Assembly: GCA_902519455.1 (NCBI GenBank)
Contig: CABYJT010000002.1
Location: 1-50,592, forward strand
Length of the DNA stretch: 50,592 nt
DNA from: an uncultured Pelagibacteraceae bacterium
Lineage (GTDB): Bacteria; Pseudomonadota; Alphaproteobacteria; Pelagibacterales; Pelagibacteraceae
Reading direction: 5' to 3'
Numbering within the stretch: position 1 is the first letter of the stretch; the number at the start of each line of letters is the position of its first letter. Below are positions 7,848-16,870 of the stretch, one piece after another. A program made the translations under genes and the position numbers. The notes beneath the pieces were generated by a model. It saw only the letters and a list, made by a program, of their open reading frames with translations, had not been told where the DNA came from and did not search any database.

Positions 7848-9178
7848 TGGATCCCTTATTAATAGCAGTAATAGTTGCAGTTTTTACTTTAATAGTTTTA
7901 TTTTCAGGAATACCAATCGCGTTTGGTTTAAGTTTTGTCTCGATAGCACTTTTAGTAGCATTTGAAGGGTTTCAAATGTTAGACGTTTTTGCTGAAACCT
8001 TTTATGCAGGATTAAACTCTTTTGTTCTACTCTCAATACCAATGTTTATTTTGATGGGAATGGCAGTTGCTAATTCTCCAGCAGGAAAAGACCTATATAC
8101 TGGATTAGATAGATGGCTTTGGAGAGTTCCAGGTGGACTAGTAATATCTAATATTGGGGCTTGTTCAGTTTTCGCCGCTCTGAGTGGATCAAGTCCAGCA
8201 ACTTGTGCAGCAATTGGAACTATGGGAATACCTGAAATGAGAAAAAGAGGGTATTCAGATCAAATAGCAACAGGGACAATAGCAGCTGGTGGTACTCTAG
8301 GAGTTTTAATTCCACCTAGTATTGTTTTAATTGTTTATGGAATTGCAACCGGAACATCAATAGGAAGATTATTTTTATGCGGGTTGGTGCCTGGCTTTAT
8401 GTTAGCAGGAATGTTTGCAATTTGGGCTCTTATACATAGTTACTTTATTGATAAGGACTCGGCAAAAGCTCTAAAAAATAGAACACCCCCAACATTAAAA
8501 GAGAAAATTGAGGTGTTACCTAGAATTCTTCCTTTCTTAGCAATCATAGCTGGTGTCTTGTATGTTTTGTATGGCGGTGTTGCTACACCATCAGAGGCTT
8601 CAGGTGTAGGAGCATTTTTAGTTTTCGTATTGATAGCTGTTGTTTACAAAATTTATCAACCAAAAAAAATATGGAATATTGTTAAAGTTTCGATGAAAGA
8701 AAGTGTGATGATAATGTTTATCATTGCTGCCTCTTACCTTTTTGCGTTTACATTATCTCAACTTTATGTAACGCAATCATTAGCTCAGAGCATGGTTGAA
8801 TTAAGCTCTAACAAATGGGTAGTATTTATATTAATAAATATTTTCTTATTAATAGCGGGTTTCTTTTTACCACCTGTTGCAGTCATTGTGATGACTTCAG
8901 CAATATTATTACCAGTAATAACTACATTAGGTTTTGATCCATACTGGTTTGCAATTGTATTTACTATAAATATGGAAATTGGCCTTATTACTCCACCTGT
9001 TGGACTAAACCTTTATATAATCAAAGGTATTACTCCAGACGTTAGTTTGTCTGAAATATTAAAAGGATCTGTACCTTTTATGATAATTATGGCTTTAGCT
9101 ATATTAATTTTGTGTATTTTTCCTGAAATTGTTACTTGGCTTCCTGATAAAATAATGGGCAAAAGTTTAGGTTTTTAA
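7847..9178 (+). CDS. dctM: TRAP transporter large permease (DctM family)
   Basis: The large membrane subunit of 443 residues, normal for the family, with about 12 hydrophobic segments. Family stretches are visible: FSGIPIAFGL near the start, SIPMFILMG, the GSSPATCAAIGTMGIPEM block, AAGGTLGVLIPPS and, near the C-terminus, EIGLITPPVGLNLY. With DctQ it carries out Na+-coupled uptake of the DctP-bound organic acid. Start and stop overlap tightly with dctQ, and malonyl-CoA decarboxylase follows after 15 bases. Confidence 0.95.
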   Translation: MDPLLIAVIVAVFTLIVLFSGIPIAFGLSFVSIALLVAFEGFQMLDVFAETFYAGLNSFVLLSIPMFILMGMAVANSPAGKDLYTGLDRWLWRVPGGLVISNIGACSVFAALSGSSPATCAAIGTMGIPEMRKRGYSDQIATGTIAAGGTLGVLIPPSIVLIVYGIATGTSIGRLFLCGLVPGFMLAGMFAIWALIHSYFIDKDSAKALKNRTPPTLKEKIEVLPRILPFLAIIAGVLYVLYGGVATPSEASGVGAFLVFVLIAVVYKIYQPKKIWNIVKVSMKESVMIMFIIAASYLFAFTLSQLYVTQSLAQSMVELSSNKWVVFILINIFLLIAGFFLPPVAVIVMTSAILLPVITTLGFDPYWFAIVFTINMEIGLITPPVGLNLYIIKGITPDVSLSEILKGSVPFMIIMALAILILCIFPEIVTWLPDKIMGKSLGF

Positions 9179-9193
9179 TATATAAAAAACACC

Positions 9194-10501
9194 ATGTTGA
9201 ATATAAAAAGAATTTTTGAGACTATAGCTGATGCTGGACAAAAGATTTTAGAAAAAAAATCCTTTAAAAGCATTGCAAAAAAAAGAGATCTATTAGATCT
9301 TTGTGATGATCTATTGTCTACAAAAGGTGCAGCCTTTGGAATCACATTGGCAAGGGACATATTATTTAGATATCAAAATTTATCTACTGAAGAAAAAAAT
9401 AAATTTCTAATTGATGTTAACAAAAAGTATAAGCCAGATCCCTCTAAAATTGATGAGGCTATTAAGAAATACAGCGTTACTCAAGATGACTATTCAATTC
9501 TAAATTTATCAAAAGTAACCTCTGGCATAAGGAAGGAACTATTCGTAAGATTGAATATGGCTCCAAATGGAACTTCAGAAATTGTATCTTTAAGAGAAGA
9601 CTTGCTTAAGTTAATAATTGATAAACCTGAACTAAAAAGTTTAGATTATGACTTAATTGATATATTTAAAAATTGGTTTAACCCAGGTTTTTTAAAATTA
9701 AGAAAAATAACTTGGGACACAAAAGCTAATATTTTAGAAAAACTATTAAAATACGAGAAAGTTCATTCAATGAAAGATATGAATGAATTAAAAAGAAGAC
9801 TTGGAAAAGATAGAAGGTTCTTTGCATACTTTCATCCTGCTTTAGAAGATGAGCCTATTATATTTGTTGAAATAGCTTTGACCAAAGGATTAAGTCAATC
9901 TATACAAGAGTTAACAAGACCTTCAGATGAAAAAATAAAAAACTATGATACAGCAACTTTCTATTCAATAAGTAACTGCCAAGATGGTTTATCAAGAGTA
10001 ACCTTAGGAAATTTTTTAATTAAAAGAGTTGTTTATGAACTTCAAGAAGAACTTCCAGATATAAAATATTTTGGAACTTTGTCACCAATGATTGGCTTTG
10101 CTCATTGGTTTAAAAAAATGGACAGTTCTCAAGCATCAGAGATTTTGGGTGAAGCTAATAAAAATAGTTTAGATTTTTTAAAATCATCTGATTTAAAAAT
10201 AGGGGACAAAAGAATTGCTGATAATAAGCCTATGATAAGTAAACTTGCGGTAAATTATTTGGCAAAACAGAAAAATGATTTTGGGTTTCCAATTAATGAT
10301 GTTTGTAGATTTCATCTTAAAAACGGAGCTGATATCGATGATATTGCCATAAATGCAAACGTCTCAGAGGTAGGTTTTAAAAGGTCTTTTGGAGTAATGG
10401 TTAATTATAGATATGAATTGGCAAAAATTGAGAAAAATCACCAAGAATATGTAAACGAGAAGAAAGTTAATTTATCCAACAAAGTTAAAAAATATGTCTA
10501 A
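9194..10501 (+). CDS. Malonyl-CoA decarboxylase
   Basis: This enzyme converts malonyl-CoA to acetyl-CoA and CO2. The 435-residue protein has the MCD features: an N-terminal helical region, then FAYFHPALEDEPIIFVEIAL, FYSIS.CQ.GL..V.LG.FLIKRVV, the GTLSPM.GF..W segment, FHLKNGA with the catalytic-region His, and the C-terminal MVNYRY. Position right behind dctPQM and opposite a family III CoA-transferase suggests a route malonate (import), malonyl-CoA (CoA transfer), acetyl-CoA. That pathway is inference; the enzyme family is clear. No obvious ribosome-binding site precedes the ATG. The end overlaps dusA by 8 bases. Confidence 0.92.
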   Translation: MLNIKRIFETIADAGQKILEKKSFKSIAKKRDLLDLCDDLLSTKGAAFGITLARDILFRYQNLSTEEKNKFLIDVNKKYKPDPSKIDEAIKKYSVTQDDYSILNLSKVTSGIRKELFVRLNMAPNGTSEIVSLREDLLKLIIDKPELKSLDYDLIDIFKNWFNPGFLKLRKITWDTKANILEKLLKYEKVHSMKDMNELKRRLGKDRRFFAYFHPALEDEPIIFVEIALTKGLSQSIQELTRPSDEKIKNYDTATFYSISNCQDGLSRVTLGNFLIKRVVYELQEELPDIKYFGTLSPMIGFAHWFKKMDSSQASEILGEANKNSLDFLKSSDLKIGDKRIADNKPMISKLAVNYLAKQKNDFGFPINDVCRFHLKNGADIDDIAINANVSEVGFKRSFGVMVNYRYELAKIEKNHQEYVNEKKVNLSNKVKKYV

Positions 10502-11495
10502 GATTAATAGATTGGTGTCAGTTGCCCCTATGATGGATTGCACTGATAGGCACGAAAGATACTTTTTAAGATTGATAAGTAAACATGTACTTCTTTACAC
10601 AGAAATGGTTGTTTCCGAAGCAATTGATAGGGGAGATAAAGATAAACTATTATCGTTTGATTTAAAGGAAAAACCAGTTGCTTTACAATTAGGCGGCTCC
10701 ACGCCAAAATTATTATCAAATGCTGCTAAAATTGGTGAAGATTATGGTTATGATGAAATTAATTTAAACTTAGGCTGTCCAAGTAAAAAAGTTCAAAAAA
10801 ATAGATTTGGCGCATGTTTAATAAAAGAGCCAAATTTAGTGGGAGACTGTTTATTAGAAATGATGAATTCAACATCTTTGCCAGTCACAGTAAAGACTAG
10901 AATTGGTTATGATGACGTCGAAGACTACGAACATTTTTATAATTTCATTAAAACTTTAAAGGAAACGGGAGTTAAAACTTTTATAATACATGCAAGAAAA
11001 GCTATGTTGGGTAAATTTACACCTAAGCAAAACCTTAATATACCTCCTTTAAAATATGATTATGTGTATAGACTAAAGCAAGATTTCAATGATCTCGAAA
11101 TAATTATTAATGGTGGTGTCACTTCAGTTAAAGAAGTAAAAGATCATTTAGATAAAGTGGATGGAGCAATGATTGGAAGATCTGTTTATCATTCTCCTTA
11201 TCTTTTAGCTGATATTGAAAAAGAGATATTCAACAATCATGATATTAAAGAACGGGAAGAAATTGTTGAGGAGTTAATTGATTATGTTAAGGTTCAAGTA
11301 CAAATGGGTACGAGAGTAAATCAAGTTATGAGACATACACTAGGTTTATTCCATGGACAAACAGGTTCAAGCCATTGGAAAAGATATTTAAGTGAAAATA
11401 TGTGTGTAAGAGATGCGGATGTAAAAAAAATCGATCATATTATGGATAAAGTTAGACTTTCTCCTAAATTACATTCGGCAGGTCGAATTGATTAA
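10494..11495 (+). CDS. dusA: tRNA-dihydrouridine synthase A
   Basis: An FMN-dependent enzyme reducing uridine to dihydrouridine in the tRNA D-loop, with 333 residues as in other DusA proteins. Family signatures are VAPMMDCTDRH at the start of the TIM barrel, NLGCPSKKVQ with the following FGACL, in which Cys108 is the expected catalytic acid, VTVKTRIG, the FIIHARKA segment and GGV near the phosphate site. The C-terminal helical domain ends with HSAGRID. The ATG lies inside the end of the malonyl-CoA decarboxylase gene, and the end overlaps the next permease gene by 8 bases. The genes are probably cotranscribed without being functionally linked. Confidence 0.94.
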   Translation: MSKINRLVSVAPMMDCTDRHERYFLRLISKHVLLYTEMVVSEAIDRGDKDKLLSFDLKEKPVALQLGGSTPKLLSNAAKIGEDYGYDEINLNLGCPSKKVQKNRFGACLIKEPNLVGDCLLEMMNSTSLPVTVKTRIGYDDVEDYEHFYNFIKTLKETGVKTFIIHARKAMLGKFTPKQNLNIPPLKYDYVYRLKQDFNDLEIIINGGVTSVKEVKDHLDKVDGAMIGRSVYHSPYLLADIEKEIFNNHDIKEREEIVEELIDYVKVQVQMGTRVNQVMRHTLGLFHGQTGSSHWKRYLSENMCVRDADVKKIDHIMDKVRLSPKLHSAGRID

Positions 11496-12318
11496 TACTA
11501 TTCTTTCTAATCAGTATTATCTTTTAATTTTATTAATGATAATAACTGCATTTCCAGTTGGATTTTTTGCGGGTTATTTTGGCATAGGTGGAGGCCTAAT
11601 TTCTGTGCCGGTGCTTTTTTTTATTTTTGAAACAGCAGATGTCGATAAATCTTATTTGATGCATCTTTCAGTAGGAACAGCTTTTTCTATTACAATTTTT
11701 ACTGCTTTTGTTTCAGTTATGACTCATAGAAAACATAAAGCTGTAGATGTAAATATTCTAAAAACTTATGGTCTATTTGTTATATTTGGAGTTTTGCTTG
11801 GTACATACATGGCAGCATTATTAAATACAAAATCTTTAGTTTTATTTTTTGCTTTGGTTGTATATTTTTTTGGTGGATATTTATTATTAGTAAAACAAGA
11901 ATTAAAAAAGAATAAGAAATTTAAATTTCTTCCTAGAGCAACCTTTGGTTTCATTTCTGGTTTTATATCTGCACCTATGGGCATTACTGGAGCTATGATG
12001 AATGTTCCCATTCTAAGATATTTTGGATATCCTATTAGCAGAGCAATTGGAAGTTCAGCTGCAATTGGATTTATAATAGCATCTATTGGCTCAATTGGTT
12101 TTTTGACATCTGGTTTTTTACTAAATGCAAATCTTCCTTTAAGCGTAGGCTTTATAAATATCCCTGCTTTTTTAATATTTATTCCAATTACATCTTTTAT
12201 GGCTAGAATTGGAGCAAATATGGTTCACACCACAGATAAAAATAAAACTCAAAGAATGTTTGGGGTATTTTTATATGTAATAGGGACTCTGTTTTTGATT
12301 AGGTTCTTAGATCTTTAA
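11488..12318 (+). CDS. TSUP (TauE/SafE) family membrane permease
   Basis: A 276-residue inner-membrane protein with about eight hydrophobic segments. The TauE/SafE repeat signatures are visible twice: FAGYFGIGGGLISVP near residues 27-41 and FISGFISAPMGITGAMMNVP in the second half. The family exports or imports organosulfur anions such as sulfite, sulfoacetate or taurine-derived compounds; the substrate here is unknown. The TTG start at 11488 overlaps dusA by 8 bases. An ATG at 11536 is a later alternative that would trim part of the first helix. It ends one base before a convergent gene's stop. Confidence 0.87.
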   Translation: MINTILSNQYYLLILLMIITAFPVGFFAGYFGIGGGLISVPVLFFIFETADVDKSYLMHLSVGTAFSITIFTAFVSVMTHRKHKAVDVNILKTYGLFVIFGVLLGTYMAALLNTKSLVLFFALVVYFFGGYLLLVKQELKKNKKFKFLPRATFGFISGFISAPMGITGAMMNVPILRYFGYPISRAIGSSAAIGFIIASIGSIGFLTSGFLLNANLPLSVGFINIPAFLIFIPITSFMARIGANMVHTTDKNKTQRMFGVFLYVIGTLFLIRFLDL

Positions 12319-13773
12319 TTAAATCTTTTGATCGTATTCACCTATTTTACCAGTTTTTTGGAGTAAATCGTCGATAAATTCGAAGATTTTTTTCTTTCTC
12401 TCATTAGATGTTGGGCTTTCGGTAACAACTACTAGTGATGGTTTGTTAGACGAGGCTCTTACTAATCCCCAAGAACCATCTTTGAATGAAAATCTTATAC
12501 CATTTACAGTGAGTATGTCCTCAATTTTTTGATTATCAATTTGAACATTGTTAGATTTTAAATTTTCAATTTTTTTAATTATTTCATCAACAACTTGATA
12601 TTTTTCGTTATCTTCACAAAAAGGAGCCATGGTAGGTGATTGATAGGTATTAGGTAATTCACTTATAATTTCACTCATTTTTTTATGATTATTGTTTAAT
12701 AAATGGCAAACTTGTATAGCTGAATTTATACCATCATCATATCCATAACCTAAAGGTTGATTGAAAAAGAAATGACCACTTTTTTCAAAGCCCGCAAGTG
12801 CTTTTTCATTATTTACTTTTCTTTTGATATGGGAATGTCCTGTTTTCCAATATAATGTTTTACACAGGTTATTCTTTAAAACATCATCTGTTGAATATAG
12901 TCCAGTTGATTTGACATCTACAACAAATTTAGATCCCTTGTAGTTTGAAGATAAATTTCTTGCAATCAGTAATCCAATTTTATCTGAAAAAATTTCTTTA
13001 CCGTCGTCATCTATGACGCCCACACGATCACCATCACCATCAAATCCAAATCCTATATCAGCGTTATTTTTTTTTACAGATTTGCTTATTGCATGTAACA
13101 TTTCAAGATCTTCAGGATTAGGGTTATACTTAGGAAAGGTATAGTCTAAATTGCAATCAAGTTCTATTACTTCACATCCTATTCCTCTTAATATTTCTGG
13201 TGCAAATATTCCTGCAGTTCCATTTCCACAGGCAACAACAGCTTTAATTTTTTTCTTAATTTTATTTTTATTTATAAGATCATCTTTATAAACACTTTGA
13301 AAATTAGATATTTCTTTTTCGTTTCCTTCTCCCTCAATAAATTTATTTTTTAAGGTTATATCTTTTAATTCTTTCATTTCTTCTGGTGCATGAGTTAATC
13401 CCTTCTTGATTCCCATCTTCACGCCTGTCCAACCATTCTCATTATGACTGGCCGTCACCATTGCAACAGCATCACTTTCTAAATTAAATTGTGCAAAATA
13501 AACCATTGGCGATAATGCTAACCCCACATCTTCAACATAACAACCTGTCGAGATAAGTCCTTTTTTTAAAGCTGATTTTATTTCTTCACTATATGATCTG
13601 TAATCATGACCAACTACGATTCTTGGATTCCCTTTTTTTGTATGATTAATAACCTGGGTTCCTAAACCTTTTCCCAAATTTGTCACACCTTCTAAATTGA
13701 TATTATCAGGGTACAACCATCGAGCGTCGTACTCTCTAAAGCCAAAAGGATCAATTTTTATTGAATTTTTCAT
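12319..13773 (-). CDS. Phosphomannomutase/phosphoglucomutase (phosphohexomutase)
   Basis: A 484-residue alpha-D-phosphohexomutase that interconverts hexose 6- and 1-phosphates. The order of motifs is the family one: the catalytic phosphoserine loop TASHN (Ser109), the metal-binding DGDGDR, the sugar-binding GFEKSGH segment, and the C-terminal phosphate-binding region RASSNKPSL. It best resembles the AlgC/ManB PMM/PGM branch, which accepts mannose and glucose phosphates. GlmM-type glucosamine activity cannot be excluded but is not indicated. It feeds nucleotide-sugar synthesis for the envelope. It is divergent from nrdA across a 159-base spacer. Confidence 0.9.
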   Translation of the reverse strand: MKNSIKIDPFGFREYDARWLYPDNINLEGVTNLGKGLGTQVINHTKKGNPRIVVGHDYRSYSEEIKSALKKGLISTGCYVEDVGLALSPMVYFAQFNLESDAVAMVTASHNENGWTGVKMGIKKGLTHAPEEMKELKDITLKNKFIEGEGNEKEISNFQSVYKDDLINKNKIKKKIKAVVACGNGTAGIFAPEILRGIGCEVIELDCNLDYTFPKYNPNPEDLEMLHAISKSVKKNNADIGFGFDGDGDRVGVIDDDGKEIFSDKIGLLIARNLSSNYKGSKFVVDVKSTGLYSTDDVLKNNLCKTLYWKTGHSHIKRKVNNEKALAGFEKSGHFFFNQPLGYGYDDGINSAIQVCHLLNNNHKKMSEIISELPNTYQSPTMAPFCEDNEKYQVVDEIIKKIENLKSNNVQIDNQKIEDILTVNGIRFSFKDGSWGLVRASSNKPSLVVVTESPTSNERKKKIFEFIDDLLQKTGKIGEYDQKI

Positions 13774-13881
13774 GTTAATATTTTTATATTTTGTTTATTT
13801 TTATATTGATAATTTTTTTCTCAAGTTCTATAAATGTTCTATTGATTTGTTGGTCATATAGTATATTTACCAAACCATCAT

Positions 13882-13896
13882 ACAACATCTAGTTGT
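13882..13896 (+). promoter_or_regulatory. Dyad in the nrdA upstream region, possible regulator site
   Basis: ACAAC-ATCTA-GTTGT is an exact 5-bp inverted repeat 37 bases before nrdA. The 159-base spacer 13774-13932 holds nothing else clear except AT-rich promoter-like sequence (for example TATAGT at 13857-13862 and 13911-13916). nrd operons are often controlled by NrdR through paired 16-base boxes; this dyad is similar in character but does not match the NrdR consensus well. Confidence 0.3.
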
Positions 13897-13932
13897 TTTA
13901 CTAAATTAAGTATAGTACAAAAAAGGAGCTAA

Positions 13933-15870
13933 ATGAACAAGATTTTATCACAAGCTATTAGGAAAGCTGTCTCTGATTATACACCAAATTTGAATCAAGA
14001 TCCTAAAGATAAAAGATTAGATTTATTTTCTCTTAATAGTGAAACAGAACTATTTCAAAATTCAAAAGGCATAACAATTAAAATTGATAGAAGTAAAGAT
14101 GATAATTTAACTGACTTTGGAAAAGCTACTCTTAAAGATAGATATTTGGGTGCTAATGAATCGTTTCAAGACTTGTTTGCTAGAGTTGCAAGTCATTATG
14201 CTGATGACAACTTGCACGCTCAAAGATTATATAATTACATTAGTAATCTTTGGTTCATGCCAGCAACACCAGTTTTATCAAATGGAGGAACTACAAGAGG
14301 ATTGCCAATATCTTGCTTTCTAAATGAAGCTAGCGATAGTCTTAATGGTATTCTAGATTTGTGGAGTGAGAACGTTTGGCTAGCTGCAAGAGGCGGTGGT
14401 ATTGGAAGTTATTGGGGAAATCTTAGATCAATAGGTGAGAAAATTGGAAGAGTTGGTAAAACTTCAGGTATAATTCCATTCATTAAAGTAATGGATTCTT
14501 TAACTATGGCAATTAGCCAAGGTTCATTAAGAAGAGGCTCAGCTGCTTGTTATATTCCAATAGATCATCCAGAAATTGAAGAGTTTATTGAGATGAGAAG
14601 ACCAACTGGAGGAGATCCTAATAGAAAATCATTAAATTTACATCATGGTGTCTTAGTTTCAGACGCTTTTATGAGAGCTGTTGAACTAGACGAACAATGG
14701 GGACTTAAAAGTCCAAAAGATGGAGCTGTTCAAGCAACTGTTTCTGCTAGAAATTTATGGATAAGATTATTAACAGCAAGAATTGAGACAGGTGAACCAT
14801 ATATTGTTTTCATAGATACTGTTAATAGACAAATTCCTCAACATCATAAGCTTGCTGGTCTAACTGTTAAAACTTCAAATCTCTGTAGCGAGATTACACT
14901 TCCAACAGGAATTGATAAAGATGGAAGAGATAGAACTGCCGTATGTTGTTTATCATCATTAAATGTAGAAAAGTATGATGAGTGGAAAGATGATGAAAAC
15001 TTTATACAAGATGTCATGAGATTTCTAGACAATGTTATGACTGACTTCATAGAAAATGCTCCTGAACAATTTAGCGATGCCACATATTCAGCAATGAGAG
15101 AGCGAAGTGTAGGATTGGGCGTAATGGGATTACATTCTTATTACCAAAAAAAGATGATCCCAATAGAATCTGTAATGAGCAAAGCTTGGAATAAAAAGAT
15201 TTTTGAGCATATTAATAAAAATGTGGATAAGGCATCAAAAGATTTGGCTGAGGAAAGAGGTTCATGTCCTGACGCTGCAGATTATGGTATAATGGAAAGA
15301 TTTTCTAATAAAACTGCGATAGCACCTACAGCTTCTATCTCAATAATATGTGGTGGAACATCTCCTGGTGTTGAACCAATAGCAGCTAATAGCTTTACTC
15401 ACAAAACATTATCCGGTTCATTTAATGTTCGAAATAAATATTTAAAACAACTATTAGAAAAACATGGAAAAGATACAGATGAAGTTTGGTCAAGTATTAC
15501 AACTAACCAAGGATCAGTATCACATTTAGATTTTTTAACTCAAGATGAAAAAGACGTTTTTAAAACAGCTTTTGAGTTAGATCAAAGATGGCTTGTTGAT
15601 TTAAGTGCAGACAGAACACCTCATATTTCTCAAGCTCAATCTATTAACTTATTTTTACCTGCAGACGTACATAAAAGGGATTTGCATCAAATTCACTTCC
15701 AAGCTTGGAAGAAAGGTTTGAAGAGTCTTTATTACTGCAGGTCTAAATCAATACAGCGTGCTGAAAATGTTAATGATGCAAACTCAACAGACATTGCAGC
15801 AAACGTCTATAAATCAAAAGAAGAAAATAATAACCAACAAGATTATGAGGAGTGTTTATCGTGTCAGTAG
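13933..15870 (+). CDS. nrdA: Class I ribonucleotide reductase, catalytic alpha subunit
   Basis: The large subunit reduces ribonucleotides to deoxyribonucleotides using a radical supplied by NrdB. Visible essentials: active-site Cys128 (SCFLNE), Cys318 within NLCSEI (thiyl radical position) with Asn and Glu around it, the partner Cys338/339 (CCLSS), the radical-transfer tyrosine pair in SLYYCRSK, and a C-terminal CLSC redox pair. At 645 residues it is shorter than the E. coli type, and the N-terminus lacks a recognisable ATP-cone, so activity control by ATP/dATP at that site seems absent. A strong AAGGAG sits 6 bases before the ATG. The end overlaps nrdB. Confidence 0.95.
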   Translation: MNKILSQAIRKAVSDYTPNLNQDPKDKRLDLFSLNSETELFQNSKGITIKIDRSKDDNLTDFGKATLKDRYLGANESFQDLFARVASHYADDNLHAQRLYNYISNLWFMPATPVLSNGGTTRGLPISCFLNEASDSLNGILDLWSENVWLAARGGGIGSYWGNLRSIGEKIGRVGKTSGIIPFIKVMDSLTMAISQGSLRRGSAACYIPIDHPEIEEFIEMRRPTGGDPNRKSLNLHHGVLVSDAFMRAVELDEQWGLKSPKDGAVQATVSARNLWIRLLTARIETGEPYIVFIDTVNRQIPQHHKLAGLTVKTSNLCSEITLPTGIDKDGRDRTAVCCLSSLNVEKYDEWKDDENFIQDVMRFLDNVMTDFIENAPEQFSDATYSAMRERSVGLGVMGLHSYYQKKMIPIESVMSKAWNKKIFEHINKNVDKASKDLAEERGSCPDAADYGIMERFSNKTAIAPTASISIICGGTSPGVEPIAANSFTHKTLSGSFNVRNKYLKQLLEKHGKDTDEVWSSITTNQGSVSHLDFLTQDEKDVFKTAFELDQRWLVDLSADRTPHISQAQSINLFLPADVHKRDLHQIHFQAWKKGLKSLYYCRSKSIQRAENVNDANSTDIAANVYKSKEENNNQQDYEECLSCQ

Positions 15871-16868
15871 CAGAAAAAATAAATAAAGAAATAATTCAAC
15901 CAAAAAAAATGGGTTTATTAGTTGAGAACCCAGTATACAAACCTTTTAGATATCCATGGTGCTATGATGCATGGTTAACTCAACAAAGAATTCATTGGCT
16001 ACCTGAGGAAGTACCGTTAGGAGATGATGTAAGAGATTGGCAAAAAAATTTATCTCAGCCTGAAAAGAACTTATTAACTCAAATTTTTAGATTTTTTACA
16101 CAAGCGGATGTTGAGGTTAACAACTGTTACTTGAGACATTATACAACTGTATTCAAACCAACTGAAGTTTTAATGATGATGACTGCGTTTGCTTCGATGG
16201 AAACTGTTCATGTTGCAGCTTATTCACATTTATTAGATACAATTGGAATGCCAGAATCAGAATATTCAGCGTTCATGAAATATAAAGAGATGAAAGACAA
16301 GTACGATTACATGCAAAACTTTAATGTAAATTCAAAAGAGGATATTGCAAAAACTGTTGCAGTATTTAGTGCATTCACAGAAGGTCTGCAGTTATTCGCA
16401 AGTTTTGCTATTCTACTTAACTTCCCTAGACACAATAAAATGAAGGGAATGGGCCAGATTGTGACTTGGTCAGTAAGAGATGAAACACTTCATTGTAATT
16501 CTATGATTAGAATCTTTAAGGAATTTATTAAAGAAAATCCTGAAATTTGGACACCAAAACTTAAAAAAGAACTTTATGAAGCTTGTAGAACAATCGTTGA
16601 GCATGAAGATTCATTTATTGATTTAGCTTTTGAAATGGGCCCTATGGAAGGATTAACCGCAAAAGAAGTAAAAGAATATATAAGATTTATTGCAAATAGA
16701 AGATTAGATCAATTAGGTTTAGAGCCTATTTATGATGTTCAAAAAAATCCATTAACATGGCTTGATACTATGTTAAATGCAGTTGAACATATGAACTTCT
16801 TCGAAGGTAGAGCAACAGAATATTCAAAAGCATCTACAAGAGGATCTTGGACTGAAGCTTTTTCTTAA
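15861..16868 (+). CDS. nrdB: Class I ribonucleotide reductase, radical-generating beta subunit
   Basis: The small subunit houses the metal cofactor and tyrosyl radical for NrdA. Ligand motifs are present: Glu114, His117 and the radical Tyr121 in ETVHVAAY, a further Glu in FTEGLQLF, and Glu/His in RDETLH. The frame is open from a GTG at 15852, but GAGGAG at 15846-15851 is ideally spaced for the GTG at 15861 (MSVAEKINKE), giving 335 residues. The start lies within the nrdA end (10-base overlap), so translation is coupled. No ATP-cone is seen at its N-terminus either. It is followed by a convergent prpC-like gene 3 bases away. Confidence 0.95.
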   Translation: MSVAEKINKEIIQPKKMGLLVENPVYKPFRYPWCYDAWLTQQRIHWLPEEVPLGDDVRDWQKNLSQPEKNLLTQIFRFFTQADVEVNNCYLRHYTTVFKPTEVLMMMTAFASMETVHVAAYSHLLDTIGMPESEYSAFMKYKEMKDKYDYMQNFNVNSKEDIAKTVAVFSAFTEGLQLFASFAILLNFPRHNKMKGMGQIVTWSVRDETLHCNSMIRIFKEFIKENPEIWTPKLKKELYEACRTIVEHEDSFIDLAFEMGPMEGLTAKEVKEYIRFIANRRLDQLGLEPIYDVQKNPLTWLDTMLNAVEHMNFFEGRATEYSKASTRGSWTEAFS

Positions 16869-16870
16869 GA

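Noticed and set aside
13852-13896. A pair of NrdR boxes before nrdA
   Set aside because: ATATAGTATA and the ACAAC..GTTGT dyad are about three helical turns apart, but neither fits the 16-base NrdR consensus well enough; only the dyad is reported, at low confidence.
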